A stretch of 64,000 nt of DNA from Moheibacter sediminis (GCF_900176425.1 NZ_FWXS01000007.1:1-64000), one strand, 5' to 3'; shown: positions 8,122 to 16,821, counted from the stretch's first letter. The notes: generated by a model from the sequence alone, not told the origin. Program-made: numbers and translations.

Positions 8122-8721
8122 ATGACTTTTTTAGAATCAATGAAACTGCGTTATACAACCAAAAAATATGATGCAGCGACAAAGATTGACAATGAAAAAA
8201 TAGAAGAACTGAAAGAGATTTTGCATTTAACTCCTTCTTCGATTAACAGCCAGCCTTGGAAATTTGTAATTGTTTCTGATGATGAATTGAAAGCAAAATT
8301 GGCGAATGCTTCGATGTTTAACAAAGAAAAAATTAACCAAAGCAGTCATTTGGTAGTTTTGAGTGCGATTAATGATGTTTCAGTTTTTGAAAAACAAATT
8401 CAGGAAAATTTACCACAAGGCGCAGTAGATTATTATAACAAACTCATCAAACCGCTAGGAGAAGAACATGCCAAAAACTGGATGGCGAGACAAGTTTATA
8501 TTTCTTTGGGTGTTTTGTTGAGTGCGGCAGCTAACATGGGAATTGATTCTACGCCGATGGAAGGAATCGAACCCGATAAGTATGCAGAGATTTTAGGATT
8601 AAATGGCTATGAGCCTTTAGTTGCTGTTGCTCTGGGAATAAGAGATGCAGAAGATTTTAACCAGCCGGAATTAAAGCCAAAATCAAGAGTTAAAAAAGAT
8701 TTGGTTCTGGAAGTGAGGTAA
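8122..8721 (+). CDS. Nitroreductase family NAD(P)H-dependent oxidoreductase
   Basis: 199 residues of the NfsB/FRase I-type nitroreductase family, FMN-dependent. It has the N-terminal phosphate-binding 'RYTTKKYD', 'LTPSSINSQPWKFVIV', the central 'VYISLGVLLSAAANMGIDSTPMEGIEP' and the C-terminal 'GYEPLVAVALGIRDAED'. Such enzymes reduce nitroaromatics and quinones by two electrons. Divergence from an HxlR regulator fits a quinone or electrophile detoxification role. A bidirectional terminator follows. Confidence 0.93.
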   Translation: MTFLESMKLRYTTKKYDAATKIDNEKIEELKEILHLTPSSINSQPWKFVIVSDDELKAKLANASMFNKEKINQSSHLVVLSAINDVSVFEKQIQENLPQGAVDYYNKLIKPLGEEHAKNWMARQVYISLGVLLSAAANMGIDSTPMEGIEPDKYAEILGLNGYEPLVAVALGIRDAEDFNQPELKPKSRVKKDLVLEVR

Positions 8722-8740
8722 TTCATTCTATCAAAATAAA

Positions 8741-8769
8741 AATCCCGCTCGTTGAACGGGATTTTTTTA
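8741..8769. terminator. Bidirectional terminator
   Basis: AATCCCG (8741-8747) pairs with CGGGATT (8757-8763), with an A run before and a T run after. It sits between the convergent nitroreductase and S9 peptidase genes and can serve both. Confidence 0.8.
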
Positions 8770-8785
8770 TTTAATCTGATTTCTG

Positions 8786-10681
8786 TTACAAAGTTTCTTT
8801 CAACCATCGGAAAAATTCGGTATGCCAAATCACAGAATTCTGCGGTTGTAAAACCCAATGGTTTTCATCTGGAAAATAAATGAAACGGCTTTTGATTCCC
8901 TGCAATTGTGCTGCCTGAAATGCTTCTTGTCCTTGCCCAATCGGAACACGGTAATCTTTTCCTCCCTGGAAAATCAAAATTGGCGTATCCCAATTTTTAA
9001 CCATGTTACTTGGGTCAAATTTCTCGTAAGTTTTTACTGCATCTTTATTGTCTTTTTCCCAATAAGCCCCGCCTGCATCCCAGTTTGGAAACCAAACTTC
9101 TTCAGTCGTTCCATACATCGATTTCAAATCAAAGACACCGTTGTGCGAGATAAAACTTTTGAATCTTTTGTTGTGAATTCCTGCAAGATAAAGTACAGAA
9201 TATCCACCGTAACTTGCACCCACAGCTCCTAATCTTTCTTTATCGACATAGCTTTCTCTAGAAATATCATCAATCGCAGAAAGATAATCATCCATTACTT
9301 GTCCGCCCCAATCTTTACTGATTTTTTCATTCCATTCAACTCCGTGACCAGGCATTCCGCGACGGTTTGGCGCAATAACGATATAGCCGTTGGCTGCTAT
9401 CAACTGTAAATTCCAACGGTAAGAATAAAACTGCGTTAACGCAGATTGCGGTCCACCTTGACAATAAAGCAAGGTTGGATATTTTTTCGCAGGGTCGAAA
9501 TCAGGCGGATAAACTACCCAAGAAACCATGTCCTTATTATCAGTCGTTTTGGTAATTCTTTTTTCGACTTTGCTTAATTTTATTTTGCTGTAAATGTCTT
9601 GGTTGACATCTGTTAACTGTTTCAATTTCCCTGATTTCAAATCCACAGAAAACAAATCAGCAGCATGATTTATATCTGTTCTGGTTACAATAAAAGCGTC
9701 TTTGGTTTGTCCAACCAATCCTGCAATATCAAATTCTCCATCGGTGATTTGTTTGATTTTTTTAGATTTAATTTCAATTTCAAATAATTGAATAGTTCCC
9801 CCGATAGGTGCATTGAAATAAATTTTTTCTCCATTATCTGCCCATTTGAAAGCATTTACAGTTCCGTCCCAGCTTTCGGTAAGATTAATTTTTTCATTGT
9901 TCTGAACCATGATCAAATCATTTTTGTCAGCTTCGTAACCATCGCGCGCCATGCTTGTAAAAGCTAAAATTCCTTTTGAAGAAAATTCAGGATGTGTATC
10001 GTAGCCCATCATTCCATCTGTGAGGTTTTTAGTTTTACCTGATTTTACATCGTATTCGTAAATGTCAGTATTGGTGCTGGTTGCATACTCTTTTCCTTTT
10101 TTCTTTTTGGCAACATATAAGATTTTGCTTCCGTCTGGACTCCATGTGAAATCTTCATCACTGCCGAATGGCATTTGCGGACTGTGAAATGGTTCATCTT
10201 TTAACAAATCAATTCCGGCAACTTCAGAACCATTATTTAAATTTAAAATCAAATGGTTGTAACTCCCATCCATCCAGGTATCCCAATGTCTGTAATGCAA
10301 ATCGTCATAAATTTTGACATCAGAATTTTGCAGTTGCGGATAATAATCGCTTCCTGAAACTTTGTCCAATTTTACTTTTTGGATATCAATTTTTCTGGTC
10401 CCGTCAGGAGAAATAGATTTATCGAAAATTAAATTGGAGAAATCCTGAATTTCTGTTGACGATCCGCCATTGATAGGTAAACTGAATTTTTTGGAAATTT
10501 TTTCTCCTTCGACCACTTTGTATTCGGTTGTAGAATAAATGACGTTTTTGCCGTCTTTTGTGATTCCGATTGGAGAAAGTCTTTTGAGTTTCCACAAAAG
10601 TTCAGGTGTCATCATATTTTGCTGTGCTTGTGTAATTGTTATGAATAAAAAAGCAGAAAGAATGAATGTGTATAATTTCAT
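8786..10681 (-). CDS. S9 family prolyl oligopeptidase-like peptidase
   Basis: 631 residues. A signal peptide (MKLYTFILSAFLFITITQAQ) is followed by a WD40/PD40-type beta-propeller with repeated 'SPDG' and 'WADNG' blades, then an alpha/beta-hydrolase domain. The catalytic triad is visible: Ser490 in GASYGGYS, Asp576 in GGKDYRV and His608 in DENHWV. It is close to the acylaminoacyl-/dipeptidyl-peptidase S9 group that Bacteroidota use in the periplasm to process oligopeptides. Substrate specificity is not readable. It is a single gene. Confidence 0.93.
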   Translation of the reverse strand: MKLYTFILSAFLFITITQAQQNMMTPELLWKLKRLSPIGITKDGKNVIYSTTEYKVVEGEKISKKFSLPINGGSSTEIQDFSNLIFDKSISPDGTRKIDIQKVKLDKVSGSDYYPQLQNSDVKIYDDLHYRHWDTWMDGSYNHLILNLNNGSEVAGIDLLKDEPFHSPQMPFGSDEDFTWSPDGSKILYVAKKKKGKEYATSTNTDIYEYDVKSGKTKNLTDGMMGYDTHPEFSSKGILAFTSMARDGYEADKNDLIMVQNNEKINLTESWDGTVNAFKWADNGEKIYFNAPIGGTIQLFEIEIKSKKIKQITDGEFDIAGLVGQTKDAFIVTRTDINHAADLFSVDLKSGKLKQLTDVNQDIYSKIKLSKVEKRITKTTDNKDMVSWVVYPPDFDPAKKYPTLLYCQGGPQSALTQFYSYRWNLQLIAANGYIVIAPNRRGMPGHGVEWNEKISKDWGGQVMDDYLSAIDDISRESYVDKERLGAVGASYGGYSVLYLAGIHNKRFKSFISHNGVFDLKSMYGTTEEVWFPNWDAGGAYWEKDNKDAVKTYEKFDPSNMVKNWDTPILIFQGGKDYRVPIGQGQEAFQAAQLQGIKSRFIYFPDENHWVLQPQNSVIWHTEFFRWLKETL

Positions 10682-10812
10682 ATTATGTAATAAAAAATGA
10701 TTCCAAATGTAATTAAAATGAATTGGTTTTAAAAGTGATATGAAATGTGAGTAATTATTTAAAGTACATGATAAATGTCAATTTTCAGATTTAAATCTAA
10801 TAAAAGCTAAAT

Positions 10813-10835
10813 TTTGGTGCATAATTTGCATCAAA
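10813..10835. promoter_or_regulatory. Imperfect palindrome, candidate operator
   Basis: TTTGGTGCA (10813-10821) and TGCATCAAA (10827-10835) are inverted with one mismatch around 5 bp. The element sits in the 208-bp divergent region between the S9 peptidase and the small membrane-protein gene. No regulator is known. Confidence 0.35.
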
Positions 10836-10889
10836 TTCACCTAAATTTTAAGATAAATTTATTACATAACTGTTAAAATCTGCTTATTT

Positions 10890-11216
10890 TTGCGTCGAGT
10901 GAAATTTCAAAGTACACATAACATCCTTATTTATTTGTTTGTCTCCTTATTCATGCTAAGTATGAGTAATGGATTGACAATTAATATGCAGTACGGAGAA
11001 AATAATATGTATAATGAAATTGAGCACAACGACTGCAATAACAATACTTTAAATGAAATTAAAGAGAATTGTAAAAGCAAAGTTTGTCAGAAAATTCCTC
11101 AATTTGAATTCAGTTTGGTAAAACCAAACATCCAAATGTATCATTATCAAAATGAAGAATTAGTGTGTCAGTTTATTCTTAATTATGACACGCCGCCTCC
11201 GGAATTTGTTGGATAA
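10890..11216 (+). CDS. Small exported or membrane-anchored protein upstream of sulP
   Basis: Up to 108 residues. An N-terminal hydrophobic segment (ILIYLFVSLFMLSMSNGL) is followed by a polar domain with three cysteines ('NDC', 'NCKSKVC') and a C-terminal 'TPPPEFVG'. The layout loosely recalls the HYC_CC_PP small cysteine proteins of Bacteroidota, without the full motif. The start is uncertain: only TTG (10890) or GTG (10899) precede the hydrophobic segment, and a -7-like TATTTTTG (10885-10892) overlaps the TTG. The gene ends 63 bp before the SulP gene on the same strand. Confidence 0.55.
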   Translation: MRRVKFQSTHNILIYLFVSLFMLSMSNGLTINMQYGENNMYNEIEHNDCNNNTLNEIKENCKSKVCQKIPQFEFSLVKPNIQMYHYQNEELVCQFILNYDTPPPEFVG

Positions 11217-11222
11217 ATCATA

Positions 11223-11240
11223 GTGTGAAATTTATCACAC
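11223..11240. promoter_or_regulatory. CRP/FNR-type palindrome upstream of sulP
   Basis: The sequence GTGTGA-AATTTA-TCACAC contains TGTGA-N6-TCACA, identical to the E. coli CRP core consensus. It lies 40 bp upstream of the SulP start codon. The stem could also form a weak hairpin, but there is no T run, so an operator is more likely. Confidence 0.5.
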
Positions 11241-11279
11241 ATTATCAACATTTTATCTAACAAATTATTATCATTTTAA

Positions 11280-12839
11280 ATGAATTTATTTAAATATTGG
11301 AAAAAAGATGTTCCAGCAAGTTTGGTTGTCTTTTTTGTAGCGCTACCATTATGTTTGGGTATCGCATTGGCGAGTGGAGCACCGTTGTTTTCAGGTGTTA
11401 TCGCAGGAATAATCGGGGGTGTAGTAGTAGGTTTGATTTCCAAATCAAATATTGGTGTAAGTGGTCCGGCAGCAGGATTGACAGCAATCGTACTTACTGC
11501 AATAACGGATTTGGGCGGGTACGAAATATTCTTGGTTTCAGTGGTGATGGCAGGTATTCTGCAAATTATTATGGGGCTTTTAAAAGCGGGAGTTATTGGT
11601 TATTATTTCCCTTCATCAGTTATCAAAGGAATGCTTTGTGCCATTGGTATTATCATTTTGCTAAAACAAATTCCATTGGTTTTAGGATTAAGCGGAGAAA
11701 TGGAATCTGACAGAATAACTTTTATTAATTTTCATGAAAAAATTTCTATCGGTGTTATAATTGTTTCGGTAGTTTCATTGTTGGTTTTATTACTTTGGGA
11801 CGAAGTTCTAGCAAAGAGAAGTAATCTCTTCAAATTAGTTCCAGGACCTCTTATTGCAGTAGCGATTGGAATAATAATTTATTTGACAATGGGACAATCA
11901 GGAGATTTAGCATTGAACCAATCTCAATTAGTAAATGTTCCAATTCCAGAGGATTTTAACTCATTTATTTCTAATTTTACTTTCCCTAACTTTTCAGCAC
12001 TTAACAATCCTGCAGTTTACTTAACAGCATTGACGATTGCTGTAGTAGCAAGTTTGGAGACTTTATTAAGTGTTGAAGCAACAGATAAATTAGATCCAAT
12101 GAAACGTCAGACTCCCACAAGTTTTGAATTAATCGCGCAAGGGATTGGTAATACATTGTCTGGATTAATTGGGGGATTACCTTTAACTCAGGTAATTGTA
12201 AGAAGTTCAGCAAATGTAATGAGCGGAGGATTGTCAAAACTTTCCACTGTTTTACACGGTTTGTTGTTATTGTTAAGTGTAATTATCATACCGAAACTTC
12301 TTAATTTGATACCTCTTGCTGTTTTGGCGAGTGTTTTACTTATAATTGGTTATAAACTAGCTAATCCAAAACGTTTCGTAGAAATGTATAAACTTGGAAA
12401 AGAACAGTTTATTCCTTTTATAGTGACAGTTGTAGCTATTGTTATTTTCGATTTATTAGTCGGAATTATTGCAGGATTGATTGTAGGTGTTATTGTATTA
12501 TTACTAAAATCCTATACAAACTCGCATTCAATGCTCATCAAAGAATTTGAAGGAAAGAAAAATCTTTACCACATGAATTTGGCAGAAGAGGTAACTTTCG
12601 TAAACCGTGGTTCAATCGTAAAAGAACTGGATGCTTTGCCACAAGGAGCATTCTTAGAACTGGATTTCAGAAAAACTAAGATTCTCGATTATGATATTTT
12701 AGAATATTTGGATGAATTCAAAGTAAAAGCAAAGAATAACAATATTCAGATTAAAATTATTTCAGAAAGAGGAATTGTAGATGACCCTCACAGTTTCAGA
12801 GAATTCTTTGGCCACAAAGTATTCAAAATGGGACATTAA
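11280..12839 (+). CDS. SulP family anion (probable bicarbonate) transporter
   Basis: 519 residues with about 11-12 membrane helices. The SulP entry sequence is present: 'DVPASLVVFFVALPLCLGIALASGAP' (read in parts), then 'GVSGPAAGLTAIV' and 'GGLPLTQVIVRSSANV'. The C-terminal part after about residue 430 resembles a short, degenerate STAS domain. SulP proteins carry sulfate, bicarbonate or other anions. The next gene is a beta carbonic anhydrase, which favours bicarbonate uptake (BicA-like); this is inference. A CRP-type palindrome precedes it. Confidence 0.92.
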   Translation: MNLFKYWKKDVPASLVVFFVALPLCLGIALASGAPLFSGVIAGIIGGVVVGLISKSNIGVSGPAAGLTAIVLTAITDLGGYEIFLVSVVMAGILQIIMGLLKAGVIGYYFPSSVIKGMLCAIGIIILLKQIPLVLGLSGEMESDRITFINFHEKISIGVIIVSVVSLLVLLLWDEVLAKRSNLFKLVPGPLIAVAIGIIIYLTMGQSGDLALNQSQLVNVPIPEDFNSFISNFTFPNFSALNNPAVYLTALTIAVVASLETLLSVEATDKLDPMKRQTPTSFELIAQGIGNTLSGLIGGLPLTQVIVRSSANVMSGGLSKLSTVLHGLLLLLSVIIIPKLLNLIPLAVLASVLLIIGYKLANPKRFVEMYKLGKEQFIPFIVTVVAIVIFDLLVGIIAGLIVGVIVLLLKSYTNSHSMLIKEFEGKKNLYHMNLAEEVTFVNRGSIVKELDALPQGAFLELDFRKTKILDYDILEYLDEFKVKAKNNNIQIKIISERGIVDDPHSFREFFGHKVFKMGH

Positions 12840-12847
12840 TTAAATTC

Positions 12848-12933
12848 TGTCATTCTGAGTATTTGAGATTAAGAAAATTTAAAAGAAAAGAAGAATCTAT
12901 AAAAATTGAGATTACTCCTTTGTAGGAATGACA
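12848..12933. repeat. Degenerate intergenic inverted repeat, copy 1
   Basis: It starts TGTCATTCTGAG (12848) and ends with CTCCTTTGTAGGAATGACA (to 12933), so the ends TGTCATTC / GAATGACA are inverted. The centre contains AAGAAGAATCTAT. Related copies lie at 19424-19488 and 44652-44725. Confidence 0.65.
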
Positions 12934-12977
12934 AAATTTCAAAAAATATTATTTAAACAAATAAAAAAGAAAACAAG

Positions 12978-13616
12978 ATGAATTTAGATTTTTATAAAAA
13001 ATTAATCGATAACAATAAAAACTGGGTGGAATCAAAAATTAGCCAAGACCCGGAATTTTTCTCAAGATTGGCAAACGGACAAAGCCCGCCGGTACTTTGG
13101 ATTGGTTGTGCTGACAGTCGCGTTCCGGCAAACGAAATCATCGGCGCACAGCCAGGCGAAGTTTTCGTGCACAGAAACATTGCCAATATGGTTGTTCATA
13201 GCGATATGAATATGTTGAGCGTTTTAGATTATGCTGTAAATGCTTTGAAAGTTTCACACGTAATTGTTTGCGGGCATTATGGTTGTGGCGGCGTGAAAGC
13301 AGCGATGGGAAATCAATCACATGGTTTGGTAGATAACTGGATCCGTCACATCAAAGATACCTACCGTTTTCATAAAAATGAATTGGATGCTGTTGAAAAT
13401 GAAGAAGATAGATTGAATAGGTTTATCGAATTAAATGTTCAGGAACAAGTGTATGATTTGGCAAAAACGACCATTGTACAAAATGCTTGGAAAACCGGAC
13501 AGGATCTTCATCTTCACGGTTGGGTTTACGGTGTAGGTTCCGGCCTTGTAAAAGATTTGAACACAAACGTGAGTTCAAATGCAGAATTGGACGCAGTTTA
13601 TCAGTTGGATATTTAA
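12978..13616 (+). CDS. can: Beta-class carbonic anhydrase
   Basis: 212 residues with all zinc-site residues of beta carbonic anhydrases: Cys44, Asp46 and Arg48 in CADSRVP, and His100 and Cys103 in GHYGCGG. The enzyme interconverts CO2 and bicarbonate in the cytoplasm. It follows the SulP transporter by 138 bp on the same strand, forming a bicarbonate supply pair that is common in Bacteroidota. The intervening repeat element makes co-transcription uncertain. A strong terminator follows. Confidence 0.96.
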   Translation: MNLDFYKKLIDNNKNWVESKISQDPEFFSRLANGQSPPVLWIGCADSRVPANEIIGAQPGEVFVHRNIANMVVHSDMNMLSVLDYAVNALKVSHVIVCGHYGCGGVKAAMGNQSHGLVDNWIRHIKDTYRFHKNELDAVENEEDRLNRFIELNVQEQVYDLAKTTIVQNAWKTGQDLHLHGWVYGVGSGLVKDLNTNVSSNAELDAVYQLDI

Positions 13617-13652
13617 TCCAACTTATTTATAAATTAAAATGTTTAATAGAAG

Positions 13653-13684
13653 AAATCCCCGAAAATTCGGGGATTTTTCTTTTT
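13653..13684. terminator. Bidirectional terminator
   Basis: A perfect 11-bp stem AAATCCCCGAA / TTCGGGGATTT (13653-13663 and 13666-13676) with T-rich flanks. It lies between the convergent carbonic anhydrase and DUF1398 genes. Confidence 0.85.
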
Positions 13685-13702
13685 CTATATTTTAAATTAA
13701 AT

Positions 13703-14092
13703 TTATCCTGGAATAGTTTCTACCAAGATTTCATTTCCGGATTTGTCATAATAAGTACAAGTCATTTTCTCCAAATCGACAATCCATTTTTCAATTCCTG
13801 ATTTAGCACAATCACTGCAAAATTTTTTGTAATCTGTATTTCCTTGCTGATGTGATTTCAAATCTGATTTGAACTGTTCAGCATCCGAATTATCAGCGAT
13901 TTTCATTTCATCATATTTTGCGGGAGATGAAGCTCTGAATTCATTTTCTCCCAAATAAACAGTATGCCCATCCGAAACAAAAGTTTCATAGCGGATAACA
14001 CCTAATTTTTTCAAATCCTGAATGTAAGCCGGGAAATCTGCTCCTGACTTCACTTTGGCGTGTGCATTTTGAATATCTTCTATGGAAAACAT
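13703..14092 (-). CDS. DUF1398 family protein
   Basis: 129 residues matching DUF1398 (E. coli YbcV-like): 'IQNAHAKVKSGADFPAYIQDLKKLGVIRYE', 'VSDGHTVYLG', 'DLKSHQQGNTDYKKFCSDCAKSGIEKW' and 'MTCTYYDKSGNEIL'. The function is unknown; it is often labelled phage envelope protein for historical reasons, which the context here does not support. It lies 30 bp downstream of the arginase-family gene and is probably co-transcribed. Confidence 0.88.
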   Translation of the reverse strand: MFSIEDIQNAHAKVKSGADFPAYIQDLKKLGVIRYETFVSDGHTVYLGENEFRASSPAKYDEMKIADNSDAEQFKSDLKSHQQGNTDYKKFCSDCAKSGIEKWIVDLEKMTCTYYDKSGNEILVETIPG

Positions 14093-14122
14093 AAATTATT
14101 TTAAGTTGATTAATATTAATTT

Positions 14123-15202
14123 TTAAAACTGAATTTTTTCTCCTGTATTTAATTTCTGAGATTTCGCAAAAACGCCACATAAATGGAAAAGCATTCTTGC
14201 ACCTACATTTCCATCCCAGTCATCGTCTTCTCCCGGCGCCACTTCCACCAAATCAAAGCCGATGATTTCTTTTCCGGATTCTGCTAATTTGGACAACAGA
14301 TAAGCCGCCTGCTCAAATGAAAATCCACCCGGAACCGGTGTTCCTGTATTCGGACAATACCAAGGATACAAACCATCGATGTCAAAACTGATGTGTACTT
14401 TTTGCGGCAATTCACTGATGATATCGTCACATTGGTCTTTCCAGTTTTTTCCTCCGAAATTTTGCGCTTTCAAATCCATATCAGTAAAGATTTTCACACG
14501 GTTTTTTTCAGATTTTACAACTTCAACTTCCTGTTCACAAAAATCACGAATTCCAACCTGAACGATTTTTGAAACCTGAGGGATTTGCAACGCATTGTAC
14601 ATAATCGAAGCGTGCGAATAAGTAAACCCTTCGTAAGCAATCCTCAAGTCCATGTGTGCATCGAGGTGCAAAATCCCGAAATTGTCATATTTCGTTGCCA
14701 AAGCTTCATAATAACCAAGTGGAGTAGAGTGGTCACCGCCCAAAAGCCCAACTTTTTTATCCTGATTGATCCAATGGAGAATTCTTTCTTTTACTTCAAT
14801 TTTGAATTGATGGCAAGCAGTGTTGACTTCATCTAAATTTTTATCGAGACTTGGATTTTCATCGATGGATTCACCATTTTCCAAAGCTTCGATGATAGGT
14901 AAAGCCAAAGCTTTGTATTTTTCGCTGCGTTCTTTCCAATTCGGAATTTCATCATCCATAAAAATTCCGTTTTTCCATAATTCCGGAAATTCCTGATGCT
15001 GCAGATCAACCTGAAAGGAAGCTTCAAAAACCGCTTCAACACCTTCCGATGCACCTGATCCATAACTTACTGTCACTTCCCAAGGAACTGGAACGATGAT
15101 AATTTCACTATTTACGGCAGAAAATGGAAGTCCAAATAAGGAAGCGTCTGAAAGTCCCGGTTGGTTCGGGTCGAAAGTATCGATGATTTCTTGTTTTGTC
15201 AT
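14123..15202 (-). CDS. Arginase/agmatinase/formiminoglutamase family ureohydrolase
   Basis: 359 residues of the ureohydrolase fold. The dimanganese ligands are all present: His158 in GGDHS, Asp181, His183 and Asp185 in DAHMD, and Asp274 and Asp276 in SFDID. The N-terminal 'VPVPWEVTVSYGSGASEG' is the pattern of the Bacteroidota branch, usually annotated only as arginase family. Whether the substrate is arginine, agmatine or formiminoglutamate cannot be decided; no arginine-decarboxylase or histidine-degradation gene is nearby. Confidence 0.9.
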   Translation of the reverse strand: MTKQEIIDTFDPNQPGLSDASLFGLPFSAVNSEIIIVPVPWEVTVSYGSGASEGVEAVFEASFQVDLQHQEFPELWKNGIFMDDEIPNWKERSEKYKALALPIIEALENGESIDENPSLDKNLDEVNTACHQFKIEVKERILHWINQDKKVGLLGGDHSTPLGYYEALATKYDNFGILHLDAHMDLRIAYEGFTYSHASIMYNALQIPQVSKIVQVGIRDFCEQEVEVVKSEKNRVKIFTDMDLKAQNFGGKNWKDQCDDIISELPQKVHISFDIDGLYPWYCPNTGTPVPGGFSFEQAAYLLSKLAESGKEIIGFDLVEVAPGEDDDWDGNVGARMLFHLCGVFAKSQKLNTGEKIQF

Positions 15203-15284
15203 GATTGTTGAATAAATTTTAATCTAAATTCAGGCTGTAAAGATAAATCTTTGTGGATTATTTTGAGAATTCAGTTGATGCAAT

Positions 15285-15314
15285 TTGTTTAATCTTAAAA
15301 TTGGAATAAATTTG
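15285..15314 (+). promoter_or_regulatory. Promoter of the GNAT gene
   Basis: TTG (15285-15287), a 19-bp spacer and TAAATTTG (15307-15314), about 26 bp ahead of the ATG. Confidence 0.6.
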
Positions 15315-15340
15315 TATAAATACCTAATAAAATACGATTG

Positions 15341-15820
15341 ATGAATTACTCCAAATTACCACCGGAAGATATGATTTTTGAAAAGGCAGTTGCTGCAGAT
15401 TGTGAAAGTTTGAGCGAATTGGCCATTCGTTCCAAGAGGCATTGGGGCTATTCGAAAGAAGCGATGGAACTTTGGAACATAAACCTGACGATGACCGAAG
15501 AATTTTTGAATACACACACAGTCATCAAAGCGACTTTGGAAGATGACATCGTAGGATTTTTTGCTTTGGAAGAAATCCAGCCGACGACTAGAATTGCGCA
15601 ATACTGGGTCGATACACCTTTTATGAGAAAGGGTTACGGCTCTGCGATGTTCAAATATTTGAAAGATTTCCTGAAATCAAATCATGTAGAAAAAGCGACC
15701 ATTGTGCTCGATCCGAACGGTTTGGCATTTTTTGAAAACAAAGGCGCAAAAGTCCTCAACAAAATCGAACACAAGGTCAAAAATAAATTTTTACTGATTG
15801 TGGAGATTCCGATTGCGTAA
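15341..15820 (+). CDS. GNAT family N-acetyltransferase
   Basis: 159 residues of the GNAT fold. 'FFALEEIQPTTRIAQYWVDTPFMRKGYGSAMF' carries the acetyl-CoA pyrophosphate-binding pattern (R-K-G-Y-G-S-A), and 'VLDPNGLAFFENKGA' is the conserved beta5-alpha4 part. The acceptor substrate is unknown. I use the ATG at 15341; an in-frame TTG lies just before it. A promoter with ideal spacing lies upstream. It is followed by a broken gene on the same strand. Confidence 0.88.
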   Translation: MNYSKLPPEDMIFEKAVAADCESLSELAIRSKRHWGYSKEAMELWNINLTMTEEFLNTHTVIKATLEDDIVGFFALEEIQPTTRIAQYWVDTPFMRKGYGSAMFKYLKDFLKSNHVEKATIVLDPNGLAFFENKGAKVLNKIEHKVKNKFLLIVEIPIA

Positions 15821-15837
15821 GAATTTTTATTTAAAAA

Positions 15838-16188
15838 GTGAAAGTTAAAAAAAATATTATTTTCGATTCTGACACTAAGAAATTGGTAGAATATTTAAAA
15901 AGTGAATATCCTTTTAAATATGAAAACAGTTCAGATCAAATGATAGTATTAGGTTATTAAGACTACTATTTTCGAAATAATACAACTCAGTTCAATGTAA
16001 TTGTTATAAAAGTAAAAGAAAAACAAATGCAATTAGATTTGATTGCAGCTGGCGGAGGAGAATCTATATTTAATATAAGTTTTTGGTCTAAAAATTCCTT
16101 TATCAATAAAATTAATAAAATAATCATCAAATATTGTTTAGAAAACAATATCCAAGTGGAGGAAGGAGATATTAGTTCTAAATTCTAA
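15838..16188 (+). pseudogene. Small gene interrupted by an in-frame TAA
   Basis: From GTG 15838 the frame reads VKVKKNIIFDSDTKKLVEYL and on to 'MIVLGY', then TAA at 15958-15960. It continues without break as 'DYYFRNNTTQFNVIVIKVKE' and '..IAAGGGESIFNISFW', ending at 16188 for about 115 residues. The pattern (a short N-terminal strand-helix, 'YYFRNNT', 'AAGGG') tentatively recalls DUF6054-type small proteins. One nonsense codon breaks it. Its last 4 bp overlap the convergent gene ending at 16185. Confidence 0.6.
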
Positions 16189-16751
16189 AAATACTTCCCT
16201 TTTCTGCGCATGTGAGGATTTTGCATGTTTTTTCCGACATTGACACGTTTCATTTGTTCCTGCATCATTTTGATTTGATCGGTAAACATTCCTTGGTTGT
16301 CCAAAGCTTTGGCTTCTTTCAGTAGAATTTCCGCTTCCTGTTTGCGCCCTTTTGCCATGACAGCTCCCGCCAAACTCAATTTTGCCATGGCGCGGTCATG
16401 TTTGAAACTTAAACCATAATCGAGTGCTTTGCGCATGTACTTTTCGGAAGCGTTTACATTGGTCTGTGCTTCGGTAATTCCCATCAAATAATTGAAATAA
16501 CCCATTTGTTTTCTAACCAATTGACCTTCAGGATTGGTAATTTTTAATAACCAAGTTTTTGCTTTTTCCAGATTTTGTTTTCTCATCTGCCAGAAAGCCA
16601 ATAAAATATATTCGTTTCTGAAAAACAAAAGAATCGGAATAATGGATAGAAATATTAGGATGAAGCCCCAAGCATATTCGCGGTCGGTAATGAGGTAAAC
16701 CGCTCCTGAAATCATTAAAACTGCGAGGACTAATTTGATGTACTTATTCAT
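16185..16751 (-). CDS. Membrane-anchored TPR-like protein
   Basis: 188 residues from the preferred start MNKYIKLVLAV; an in-frame ATG 24 bp upstream would add eight polar residues. Two N-terminal membrane segments ('LVLAVLMISGAVYL' and 'AWGFILIFLSIIPILLFF') precede helical repeats resembling tetratricopeptides ('LEKAKTWLLKI', 'SEKYMRKALDYGL', 'KQEAEILLKEAKAL'). The tail is basic (MRRKGKYF). It is a conserved flavobacterial hypothetical protein, probably a scaffold at the inner membrane. It follows greA-HIT on the same strand at about 70 bp. Confidence 0.75.
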   Translation of the reverse strand: MNKYIKLVLAVLMISGAVYLITDREYAWGFILIFLSIIPILLFFRNEYILLAFWQMRKQNLEKAKTWLLKITNPEGQLVRKQMGYFNYLMGITEAQTNVNASEKYMRKALDYGLSFKHDRAMAKLSLAGAVMAKGRKQEAEILLKEAKALDNQGMFTDQIKMMQEQMKRVNVGKNMQNPHMRRKGKYF

Positions 16752-16821
16752 TGGTATTTTTTGTTTAAAGTTCAAAGTTTAAGTTAACATTGAACTTGAA
16801 AATTTAAACATGAAACTAACT

